Source: Lunularia cruciata (lineage: Eukaryota; Streptophyta; Marchantiopsida; Lunulariales; Lunulariaceae). Taken from it: DNA of 64,000 nt. The stretch spans positions 11,074,243 to 11,138,242 of the forward strand of contig OX419761.1 of the NCBI GenBank assembly GCA_948567375.1. Direction: 5' to 3'. The notes under the pieces were generated by a model. It saw only the letters and a list, made by a program, of their open reading frames with translations. It did no database searches and was not told the DNA's origin. Numbering within the stretch: position 1 is the first letter of the stretch; every line of letters starts with the position of its first letter. The translations under genes and the position numbers were made by a program. This document shows, one piece after another, positions 25,947 through 37,305 of the stretch.

Positions 25947-26398
25947 TGTCATGCCATTTGTAGTGTCGCATCTAGATTGCTCAAACATTGGAGTTGCAGT
26001 GATAGTAGTTAGAGGTATTTAAGCAATTTCCCATAGACTACTTCTCGACGGTTAGATTTTGTGTTTGGGGTATTGACTTCACAATGGGGCTCACCATCAC
26101 TTTACACCGTTTGAATCATCGAGTGTGCCATCAGCGGGACCGTTAGGGTTTCAGACCTAGCTTGAGTCTAGGGGTATACTTTTGAAGTGCATCTCTAGAG
26201 AGCTCACTTCTTTGATGTTGAGCCTTCGAGTTCCTAGCTATGGTGGACAGAGGCTGGTGAGCATCACCTGGATTCTCTTAGCTAGAGTGGGTGAGACTTG
26301 ACTGTAATCAGTGCCCAATTGTTGGCATTTTATAGAGTGACAGATCAAGTACTGATTTGAGTTGAGTTGATTTGAGAGTTGTAAATGATTTGATTACA
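25947..26398 (+). repeat. 5' LTR of the older gypsy copy
   Basis: The 452-bp unit begins TGTCATGCCATTTGTAG and ends TTTGATTACA. It matches the 451-bp LTR core of the young element over its whole length, beginning at the equivalent base. The sequence upstream is unrelated to the 105-bp block seen at the young element's ends. Confidence 0.8.
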
Positions 26399-29231
26399 TT
26401 AGAGAAGTGAAGTAAGGGGGAAATTGGATGCAAAAACTACAAGTGTTGGTGGTATCTCCAAGTGCAGTGGATCATTGGTAGCTCAATCAAAGTCCAAGTT
26501 TTCCTTGGTATGCAAAAGCTCATTGCTTGATGCAAATTTAGCAGTAAGGCAGACGGTGTGCAAAAGCGCTGGCCAATTTTTGAGCAAAGAAGAAGCAATT
26601 TTTGAGCAGTGGTGGTGATTTTGAGCTCAAGAGGTGAAGACGAGACCAATTTGTTGCAAGTTGGGCTCAAAAAGCAAAATTGAAGGTGGAGTTGGGAACC
26701 TATTCTTGTGAATTTGTGATTTGGAAAAACTTGTAAATTCAATTTGGCTCGAGTGGAGAGTTAGCGGAGGATTTGGCGGTCAGCCAAATTTAGGGTTTAT
26801 GTCAAATTTTTGCTAGATTTAGAGGAGTTTTGCTAGATTTAGAGGAGTTTCAAAGTTGCAGATTTTGGCCAGAGTTGGTGGAGTTTTGCTAGATTTAGAG
26901 GAGTTTCACTAGATTTAGAGGAGGTTCAAAGTGGCAAAAAGAAAGACCTCATTTGGCTAAATGTCAGCATTTAGAGGCTTCGAGGCACAAGGCTGTGGGC
27001 TATGAGAGGCTACAAAGGCCTAAAAGGACCAGCAAGCTAGCTTGCTTGCATGAGGCTAGCTAGTTTAGAGTAGATCTTGGTCATTGTTGGCAAAATCTGC
27101 CCATCTTGCTAGATTATACTCAATAGGGTTTGACCCCTAGATCTCTTGTTCCTAGACTGGTGCCCTAGTCAATTGGTCCATCCTCACTTGTTGTCTTAGT
27201 GACAAGCCGACTGTTATCTATACACTTGTAGCTTTGGCTAAGAGAGGCAGTTTGATCCCATTCTTGGTAATCTTAGTAGCCTAGGATGTAGATACAAACT
27301 TCTCTTATGTCACATGCCAAATGGTAGCAGAGTGAGTCCTATGTTGCTTTATGAGATAGAGGGTTTTTTGTTTAGATTTCTTGTGATTGGACCCCCTCAA
27401 TTCTTTATTTCTTATTTGTGCACCATGTTTGTGTGAGGTGCTCTGACTTTTGAGCGTTGGTGCTCTGGTGTGCTCTTGGTAATGAGGCTGGAGTGATGAC
27501 CAGTCAAACTAACTTTGTTTCTCTCTAGTGAGGCAGGAAGTGATGACATGCAGACCGTGAGAGTGAGTGTTGTGATGGCAAGTTACATGTTGCACTTTCT
27601 CTTAGTGTAGTTATCTCAATTATAATTACATTAGTGGGTGGTGTTCTATGGGTATTGGCACTTGGTGGTGCTTAGTTGGTGTCGGCACTTGGTGTGGATA
27701 CTTGCGGTTGCAATTTGTGGTTACTTTGTCATGATGGAGTTCTTTGGGGATTCTAGAGGAATTAGCCCTATAGTACACAATGGATTTACTCAGAGTGGCG
27801 CTCGGTATCAGTATGTATCTTAGGTCCTAGTGAGGGAGGAGATTGACTTTGAGTTGGAGTTTGACATAAGAGTTGATTTAGTTGAGAGTGCACTCGGTGT
27901 GTCCACACCGTTGTTGTGGGACATGGACATGGACATGATTTATAGGGCTTCCAAAAGCCCTAGGCATTACTCTGGTATAGTGGGTACCATTGAGTTGGAT
28001 GACTTCATCCAAGAGTTTGATAGTTGGTGTGATCTATTGTAGATGCGGAACCCATATTTATTTACACCCTTTATGACATGGAGGGGTTGTTTCAGCATTT
28101 AGAGGGTCCATCGATGGATGACTACCATGAGTTTAAGAGAGCTCATTTGGAGGAGATTGACTTATGAAGACAATATTGGTCTTTGAATTATGTCTTCATC
28201 ACTTCAAGCTCAATTACTAGGAGTAGATTGGCTGTACCCACGAGTTCTAGCTCAAGTAGTGTTGGTGGAGCTAGTGGAGGTGCACTAGTTGGAGATAGTG
28301 CTACAACAAGTGGAGGTACCCTCATAGGCGGTGGTGTGGTATCGGGGTTCAACCCCATGGTGGAGTTCTTTTAGTGTTTGAGGTAAAATTACCAAGGAGT
28401 GCGGACTGACAAGTTGAGGAGCTTATAGGAATTCCAACCTAGACAGAGCCTATGCAAGGTATACACTCGCATGAGGTGGTTGATCAGTTTCACTCAAGGA
28501 GTTACTAAGGCCTAAGCAATCCAGTTTTGGTATGGGATACTGGACACGGAGTTGCAATATAGAGTTCGTGATGCTAAAGTTGTAACAAGCTACTTTGCCT
28601 ACTTTGGCAGCGGCCTTTGGTTTGGCTGAGTGTATTGAGCTAAATATGGTGGAGGAGATGGTGGTGACATCTGGATTTGGTAGGGAGACCTCATCCATAA
28701 CTATTACTCCTTTGAGAGTGCAGTAGAATGCACCACACCCAATTGATTTTTGAGGATAGGGTGGACAACCTAGGTCTTATGGAGCAAGTGGAGGGCCTAT
28801 TGAAGCCCTTACTTTCATTTTTGGGTCATCAACAACTAGTGAGTAGTGGTGTTGCTTGTTGGACTTGTGGTGGACCTCACTATAGGAGAGAGTGTACTCA
28901 GGGCAATGGACCTGATACCTTTGGTGCATCATAGCCAGCACAAAGGCAGTGTGAGCATTGCCATAGATTTGGTCACACTAGTGACCGATGCTTTGACCTA
29001 CACCCGGAGTTACAGAGTGGTAAGGCTGCTATGGCAAGTAGTAGAGGAGCTCTAGTTCATGGAAGACAAGGTGGTAGAGGATCTACACCTAGTAGAGGTG
29101 CAATACCTGCCCTTACTTCTGATACAACTATGGCTACTCGGATTGAGCAATTGGAGTAGAGATTTGCTAGTATGGCTATTGCTTAGAGGAGATCAGATTC
29201 AGGTGCTGAGGTTTCCACCTCATATGCTGGT
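25947..29231 (+). mobile_element. Older, truncated relative of the methyltransferase-bearing gypsy element
   Basis: From the 5' LTR through the leader and most of gag this stretch is collinear, in opposite orientation, with the young element at 47028-56958. It shares the LTR ends, the leader, the gag body, and the zinc-knuckle region (about 28850-29000). It stops in late gag where a family A LTR begins. The protease, methyltransferase and pol parts are therefore not present here, and whether this copy ever had a methyltransferase cannot be said. Identity with the young copy looks like roughly 80%, and the reading frames are broken many times, so it is considerably older. Confidence 0.88.
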
Positions 29232-29654
29232 TGTAAAAGACCAAAACCGAGGAGAGAAATAGGAGAATAGAAACTCACATTGGGACACTTGAATGAGGGA
29301 AAACTCCAAATGCCTAGCATGAACTTCGGCTTTGGTATTTATAGGTAGCATACAAGACCCTTGAAGCTTCTCAAGAAGCTTCCTTGAGCCACTTTCTTGG
29401 AGTGCAAGCCAAGTTAACAAGGAAGCTTCTCAAGAAGCTTCCTTCTAGAAGCCGCCTACTTGGCGTGCAAGCTAAGCTAGTTAGAAGCTTCTAGAAGCTT
29501 CCTTCTAGAAGCTACTTGCTTAGAGCGCAAGTTAACTAGTTGGGAAGCTTTCCAAGAAGCTTCTTAAATGCTTCTAGAATATTCTAGACTATTTTGTCTT
29601 ATTCTCTACTTCGTAAGCCCGACTAACTTCGTCGCTAAACTCCATATTGTTACA
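29232..29654 (-). repeat. Family A gypsy LTR, minus orientation
   Basis: Read on the minus strand the LTR starts TGTAACAATATGGAG and ends CTTTTACA, matching the plus-strand LTR at 2729-3229. It interrupts the older methyltransferase-type gypsy copy. Bases just to its right resemble the polypurine end of a family A interior, so it is probably the 3' LTR of a minus-strand element whose interior has been lost or overwritten. Confidence 0.8.
29484..29501. promoter_or_regulatory. Perfect four-unit heat-shock element in second family A LTR
   Basis: The same palindromic 18-mer, GAAGCTTCTAGAAGCTTC, as at 2874-2891. Neighbouring GAAGCTTC and TTCTAGAA units between 29421 and 29512 extend the cluster. 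A TATAAATA motif on the minus strand near 29338 sits downstream in LTR orientation. Confidence 0.7.
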
Positions 29655-32600
29655 TATTTCGCCGCCGCTAGTACATATTTTGGTGAAGAATACTACTATA
29701 CTCTCAATATATATATACACTATCTACTCATATAATACTATTAATGAGTGATAGCCTTTGAGGTCCTAATGATAGTTCTAATAGTCTGTGTTTCCTCTTG
29801 AGTAATCATATTAACCCTCTATTGAAATAGGAAGTAGCAAATGAGCAGTGTTATATATAAGAATCATGCAATTGTAGGAGTTGATGCAAAGAATGTAGTG
29901 AATGTTGAATGAGTTTTAGGAAATTAAGATGACCATAGAGACTTGCAAAATCAAGTAAGAACCTTCAGGAATGATCAGGCAATGCATGAAGAGGAGTCAT
30001 CCCAAAACCCAATACCAACAATTGAAGCACATGGAGAGTCATTGATGCCAAGGACATTGACACCAATCAATAACAAGGCCACATTGTTACTACGGATGAA
30101 GAAGACCTACAACATCAAGCCTTACAAGGGTCAACGTTCCATAGGAGTCATGGAGAACTACATTTCAAGAATGAATTGATACTTTTGATTGTTCACAATT
30201 GAAATCACCGATCATGTTGTCAATGTATTTGCATGTGGGTACTTGACCAATAAAGCCCTCACTTGGTAAGATGCTTGAGAACAATCAATGTTGGTAGAAG
30301 GAAGAGAGGTCACTTGGATGGCCATGCAAGAAGGATTATAAAGAACTTCCAATCTGTGGATTTAGTGCAGATGGCACAAACCAACTATGGAGGTTGAAGC
30401 AAAAAATAGTGTACAAGAATACTTGGAGGCACTCCTTGATTTACAAGTTGCAATAACCAACATGAGTCTAGCAAAAGCTATAGACAATTTTAAATGAATG
30501 TTGAAAGAGCAAACCCGCCAAGAAGTAATGGTGCAAAACCCTCATGTAGCTTTTGAAGCCATTGCTTGTGCTCAAAGAATAGCAAGGGCGCTAAGAGGAG
30601 GTGAAGGGGTCATCCTCAACTCAACATTATCAAGCTAAAACAAAATACTTTGGTGGACCAGTCCCTATGGAATTATGTAATATTTGATTCAAAGAACAAG
30701 GAGCATGACTGCCCCAAGGAGAATGTAGATGGGTCAAAGAAAGGAGAGATGGGTCCCATGAGGGGAAAAGGCCTGGGTAGAAAAATTTCATTGTTACAAT
30801 TGTGGTTGAGTTGGGCACCTTGCCACCAATTTTTGCACTTATTTTCCTAGAGGCCCTCGGCTTCCATATAGGTGACTTTTGAACAACATGGAGAGAAGAG
30901 TTGAAGAGGAGGATGTAAAAATCACCTTGGAAAACAAAGATTGCCAGTAAATGTACCTCATAGCCTTATTTGCTCAATAGAAAGGCAAAATAGCAAGGGA
31001 AGGAAGAGAACAAATGAGAAGAGCTAAGAAAGACAAGCTCACAATTGATTGTTGTAAATAGTCCTAAAAGGAAATTAGGTGAGAGTATTGATAAACCCTA
31101 GAGCAATAGGGAATTTCTTATCTTGTTGTGTTGCAATAAGGTTTGGAATGGATCTAAAGAAGGATGAGAACGAAGAAGTAGAATTACCTAATGGGCAGAC
31201 AAAGAGGATTAAGTCATTACCTAAAAAGGTAGCACTCTCTACAGGAGAGTATTAGGAAGCAATTGAGTGGCAAGTGATACAATTAGCTTGTTATGATACA
31301 ATCCTAGGTATGCCATGGATGGAGCACTATAACCCCATGGTCAATTTGAGGAAGAAAATAGTGAGGACTCGCTAATGGAAGATCATTGGAGTTAAAGAGA
31401 GCATAGAGGCAAGAATTACCTCTATATATCATAGAAACAATAGCTATCAATAAGACAGAGAGATGTTTCATGGGGGTAATAAGAGAAGTTCAGAGTGAAA
31501 AAGTCAATGGACAAGTTTCTAAGAAACTAAGAGATGTGGTCAATGAGTTTCAAGATGTTTTCTTGGATGACCTACCCCCAAAATTACCACCAAAAAAGAG
31601 AGTTGATCATAAAATTGAGATAATTCCTAGGAAGACACCTCCTTGTATGGCCTCATTTTGTCTATCACCTCATGAGTTGGAGGAGCATAAGGCTCAAATG
31701 GAAGATATGTTGTAAAAAGGGTTTATCCAAACCAATGTATCACCATATGGAGCTCAGGTCTTGTTTGTGAAGAAAAATGATGGCATAATGCGCATGTGCA
31801 TTGACTATCAAGGCCTAAATCACAAATGATGAAGAATAAATACCCCTTAACCCGCATGGATGACTTGTTCTATCAACTCAATGGAGCAAAACACTTTACC
31901 AAACTTGATCTATAGAGCGGTTACAACTAAATTTGGATTGTGGAAGAAGACATCCACAAGATTGCCTTTCAAACAAGGTATGGTCACTTTGAGTACATGG
32001 TGATGCCATTTGGCCTCACAAATGCACTAACCACTTTCATGAGTTTGATGAATGACATATTTCATCCATACTTGGATAAATCCATTATTATTTTCCTAGA
32101 TGACATCCTTGCTTATAGTAGGACCATGGGGGAACAAAAGAAATATTTGCAAGAAGTTCTCCAAATTCTATGACAAAATCAATTGTATGCCAAAATCTCA
32201 AAGTGTGAGTTTGGCAAGTCTGAAGTAGACTTGGAGGATAAATTAGGTGTAGAAGGTATCCAAGTGCTAATAGATAAAATAGAGGTCATTAAAAAATGGA
32301 GTTCTCTAGACTCAACTCAAGAGTTTCTTGGGATTGACGGGGTTTTATTGGTGATTTGTCAAAGACTCCTCCAAGGTGGCACAACCTCTAACAACACTAC
32401 TTGGCAAGAGGAAGAAGTGGATGTGAGGAACCGCACAAGAATTTGCCTTTTAGGAACTGAAAGATGCATTACTACATGTGCCAATCTTGAAATGATATGA
32501 GCCAAAATGTCCAATCAAGTTGGCTAAGATGCATCAAGCATGGCAATAAGTGTAGTCTTACAACAAGAGTGACATGACAGATGGCACCCAATTGCATATT

Positions 32601-34720
32601 TCTCTCAAAAATTATTATCGGTAAAGTGCAACTATCACACCACCAAATGAGAAGAGTTGGCCATTGTCATGGTAACCAAGCATTGGAAGCACTATCTTGG
32701 CGAGAAGACATTTGTAGTGGAGACAGACCACAAACCTCTAGTCTACCTTGAGACACAAAAAGATCAATCTTTCAATAGATTTGGTGGGCAAAGTGGAGAC
32801 AAAGGTTCAACATGATGATCACATATGTGGAAGACAAGAAACCACTTGCCAATGCATTCATCCAAATGCTTATGGCAAACAATCTAGTGGTAGAGGTCAA
32901 GATGAACCCTAAATTCTAGCCAAGGAGCTTGTTGCTACAAAAATAGACCCACAAGTTGTAGGAGCTTGATCATACAAAGGTGTCACAAATACCCAAGGAC
33001 TCACTTTTTGTATGGCAAGTTATGGGTCCTGAATGACACGGACATAAAACTACTATCCTAGCACAATGTCATGATTTTGCCATTGCAGGTCACGTTAGAG
33101 TAGACAAGACCTTAGATGCAGCCACATGCCATTACTATTGGTCAAAGATGAGCAACAATGTGATGGAGTAAGTTCAAAGCCCCTACTCTATCAACAAAAT
33201 AAAGCTTCTAATCAAGCTCATGCAAGACTCTTTCAACTCCTTCCTACTCCTACACAACATTAGGAACATGTAAGCATGGATCTAGTTTGCATTGCCAAAG
33301 ACCACCTCAAGGTTTGACTCTATTGTTATCTTTGTTGACCAACTCAACAAAATGATTCTTGTGCATCCTACCACCAAGGATGTGATTGCTCCACAATTAG
33401 CTCAGTTGTACTAAGATGTAGTCTTTTCTCACCATGGTCTATCTTGAGTGCTCATCATCAATAGAAGCACTCAATTCACCAATTTGTTTTGGAGAAAACT
33501 TTTTGGTTTGTTCAAAACCAAATTGCCCATATCCACAGCCTACTATCCATTCAATGATGGCCAAACAAAGCAAGGTAATTGCACATTGAGGACATGCTCC
33601 GGGGCTTCATCCTAGAAGAACAAGAAAGGTGGGACACCTTACTTCCATTGGTGGAATTTTCTTGCAACAATTGAATGATTGCATCCACACAGGTTACACC
33701 ATTCTTCCTCATGTACGAAGAACATCCTTTCACATCTTTGAGCTTGATGAAGACGTGCTTGGTAGATGCTATAAACCCTTTTGTTTCTAGAATCCAACAC
33801 AAAGTGCACAACACCAAAAAAAGTTGCAGATCACCTAGAATTGACAAAAATAGTATGCATATGCACATCACCGGCACATAAAGTTCAATGTTTGGTTATC
33901 AATAACCAACCTCATATTAGTTGGCCCTTGCAAGCTTAGACCTCATTTTATTGGGCCTTTTCCCATCCTTTGTTGCATCGGCGCAATGACCTATCACCTT
34001 GAGCTAACACCACACATGAAGATTCATCTAGTATTCCATGTTTCCTTACTATGTAGATATGCATCCTAATTATGCCACTTTCCTTCTATACATGAGATTC
34101 AACCTTGTCCAACACTCATTGATGACACAGAGGAATATGAAGTCGAATGCATTCTCCAAAAATGTATCTAAGGTGCTCACCATCCATGTTTGAAATAACT
34201 CATACATTGGAAAGGGTACACATTGTATGAGGCAACATAGGAGCCATCAACAAACTTGACCAATGCATCGGTGTTAGTGAAATCTTTTGAGCAACAACTT
34301 CACAATGAGGATGTTGCATCTTAAAAGAGTTGAGGTTTGTAATACCAATAGCTAGATAATCATCTAAAGTTGAAAATTGGCTTGGTAACATCTGGAAGGA
34401 TGTTATGTATGATGAGCTAGGTAGATCAGATAGAGGTGTCACTAAAAGAGTACTCAAATAATGCAAGAGCCAAAAATAGCTTAAATTTGTAATACCAAAA
34501 GCTATACATATTATCTAGAGATGGAAAATTGGCTTGGTAACATCTAGAAGGATGTTATGCATGAGGGGCTTGGTAGTTCAAATAGAGGTGTCACCAAAAG
34601 AGAACTTCTACTAATAGGGCAGGAGCCAAAAATAACATGGAAACTTTAGAGCCAATTGTGGAGGCCTAAACGGATGGATTAGACCTTGAAAATATGCATA
34701 TGCTCCCCCAATTAAGGAAT
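29655..34720 (+). mobile_element. Decayed Ty3/gypsy chromovirus (family B)
   Basis: A plus-strand gypsy interior. Gag lies at about 29930-30960, the linker to pol with a VNEFQDVFLDDLPP-type block at about 31530, reverse transcriptase at about 31600-32500 with MPFGLTNA and FLDDILAYS blocks, RNase H at about 32500-32870, integrase at about 33050-33880, and a chromodomain tail (HWKGYTLYEAT) at about 34200. It is broken many times and is old. Its own 5' LTR was not recognised. The inverted pair at 34720-35085 and 35340-35670 may be its LTR family. Confidence 0.85.
34331..34640. repeat. Diverged tandem duplication, period about 152 bp
   Basis: A block beginning with a TTTGTAATACCAA stretch and containing TTGGCTTGGTAACATCT occurs at about 34334 and again at about 34487. 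Both copies continue through GATGTTATG and AGAGGTGTCAC. It lies just downstream of the family B chromodomain, in the 3' untranslated part. Confidence 0.75.
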
Positions 34721-35085
34721 GTTGGCCTTCCCTCCCGCAAGGTTTGTCTCATTGAGATCTTTCCAACATTACCTCACCCATGCAATTTGGAGATTCCTAC
34801 AAGAAGATTCCCTAAAGATTCCCTTTGATCAAAGATGGTTTGACCAACCAGATAGGATCAGAACTGACGTGTCACCCATACATGCAACCAATCTAACAGC
34901 AGAGCTTGCTTACATGGCACCAATCCATGTATATGATCCAAGGGTGGAGCTTCCTTTGGAGGTGTCCCCTTTGCTATATAACACAATCAAGGTGCTCCTT
35001 TGGGGCATCGGAGGTTGAGTGTGAAATTGTGTATTTCTTCTTTTGTATTTCACTTCAGGTCTCCTATCCTTGGAAGATTACACCT
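34720..35085 (+). repeat. LTR-like fragment, family B candidate
   Basis: The segment contains AAGATTCCCT, a stress-LTR-like region with TGACGTGTCAC (about 34866), a TATATAACAC motif near 34976, and AAGGTGCTCCTTTGGG. An inverted, diverged copy lies at 35340-35670. It follows the family B interior, so it may be its 3' LTR. Confidence 0.5.
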
Positions 35086-35333
35086 ATTTGGCATGCAAGC
35101 TAAACTAGTCGAGAAACTTCCCAAGAAGCCACCTACTTGGTGTGCAAACTAAACTAGCTAAGAAGCTTCCCAAGAACCTTCCTCCTACAAATTGCCAATG
35201 TGCATGCACATTACCCAATACTTGGAAGGTACCACATAGCTTCTTAGATGCTTCTACAATATTCTTGGCTAATTTGGCATACTTGCTACTTTGTTAGTCT
35301 TGACTAACTCAACCATAAATTCCATATTGTTAC
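35085..35333 (-). repeat. Partial family A LTR, minus orientation
   Basis: On the minus strand it begins TGTAACAATATGGAATTT and runs through the AAGCTTC-rich part of the family A LTR, then is cut off at about 35085. It is more diverged than the copy at 29232-29654, and its heat-shock units are partly lost. Confidence 0.75.
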
Positions 35334-35339
35334 ACACTC

Positions 35340-35670
35340 ACTTGGATTAAAACACCTACTATGATACCATTGTAAATATTCCAAAGACAAGAGAAACCCC
35401 AAGAGAAGAAACATAAAATTTCATTCCTCAATACTCCGGTGTCCTAAAGGAGCACCTTGTCTTTATTATATAGCAAAGAGGATCCATTCAAAGGGTGCTA
35501 CACCATTGGATAAAATATATGGATTGGTGACATATCAATGAGCTCCACCCTTAGATTAGTTGTATGGAGTAGTGACATGTTGATCTTGGTCTTATTTGGT
35601 TAGTCAAACAAGTTTTACCATAGGGAATCTTTGGAGATCTTCCTGTAAGAAGCTCAAAATAACATATGTG
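35340..35670 (-). repeat. Inverted copy of the 34720-35085 LTR-like fragment
   Basis: Read on the minus strand, it contains CTAAGGGTGGAGCTC, TTTGCTATATAATA and AAGGTGCTCCTTTAGG in the same order as the plus copy. It is diverged. Confidence 0.65.
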
Positions 35671-37305
35671 AAAAATTAATGAAAAACTATTGATGACAAA
35701 AGAGAGAAAATTCAAATGATTTTTTTATATTTTGAAGTCTAATTCATTCGTGTAGATTTCCAAATTAATTCTAAAATTTTTAATCTTTACCTTATTAGTG
35801 AAAGTGTTTTTTTGGTAATATTTATATCTAATCTATTAAGATTATTATATATAACGTATCTAAAGATATTACCAAATAAATTTCTGATTCTAGATAATCT
35901 ATCTAGCTAATGAAATCCTACTAGATTGCATGAGTGTATTTGCAATTATGTGATGAAATACGCTCATAATTTACTTTTTAGATTCGGTAGAGGACGAAAG
36001 GGGATGCACATCAAATAGTCAATTGGAAGATTTCATCCAAGAGTAAGATGCATTAACCACAACGAGGAAGCTATTCCAAAGTATTTAGGGGTAAGATAAT
36101 AATATCATGCGGAGGGATCTGTCCAACTTTATTCAGGATATCTTAACCCTCTTGCATACGTCATCTCTTGAATTTGAAATGCTTAACCTCGATGGTGCCT
36201 GCAAAGAAAAGCCAATTTTTGGAAATCCAACCATTTCATCATCCAAGCATAATTAACCCTCCGCCATTGTTTAAGTGCAAATAATTTCGAGATGATCATA
36301 AGTTAAACCCTTCCATCTCTCACTTTATATCTCATGGTCCCAATAAGGTTTTTCAAGAACTGTCGTCTATTGTCATATTCTTTTCCACCTGAAAGGGTTA
36401 CTACTGCATGCAAATTTAGATATTCAAGCCTTATCAAAATATTAAGTTGGTGAAAAGTAACGATTTTATTTACTAAAGGATCTTTTGTTGAACTTACACT
36501 TGGAGTAAGTCTATTTGTATCAATTAGTAATGATTGACACGAAACACCACGTTACTGGCATGCATCAAACTGTTTAAAGAGAATCAAACGACAGTTCTTC
36601 CAGATGTTAGAAGTTCATGTATTACACATTTCTTGAATTCTTTAGACAACTACAGGATCATCCATGTTCACTAAAAGTCCTTTGGCTTAATCTATTTTCG
36701 TATCTTTTGATTTGTATCAATATTAATTGAAAATGATGGTTTAGTTGAAAGGGATAGTTCAGTGGGTCTCGTTAGGTTTGGATCGTAAAGAAACATTGAA
36801 AATTCAAAAATTAGAAAACAAAGACCTTTAATTCCACCAGGATACTCTTAAAAATTAACCCACGATATCTATGAATATGATTAATACCATCCATATTAAT
36901 TAGGGGGGAAAAGCGCAAATAATCACATTACTACGAGTCCTGCTACACTATCCCAACCAGGTCCGTGTACAGCACCTGGTGTGCTACGAACTAACCCGGT
37001 AGATAAGAACACCGATATGAGTGACTCCACGTACACTGGCGGTCATAAACACATGACACTTGACACCTGGCAGCGCGGAGAGTTCTTTGCTAGGCCGTCA
37101 TCGGTCATCGGATTCTATCCAGTTGTAGTGGACTTCCGCTACAGACTCTCTCGTTGTGTGGACGAAGGTGAGCACTAGTGCAGTCCCTACTACGGATATT
37201 GAAGACACCTTAGAAGTGCCGAAACTTGGACATGCGGATCTATGCGCCTGAGTAGGGTGATATTTTGCAAACATCGGGACAAGACCGGGAGTCCAGTGAA
37301 GAAGA
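35671..37305. other. AT-rich spacer and FBN5 upstream region
   Basis: About 1.2 kb of AT-rich sequence holds nothing recognisable. From about 36950 the composition rises toward that of the gene and should hold the FBN5 promoter and leader. No TATA box could be chosen with confidence. Confidence 0.5.
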
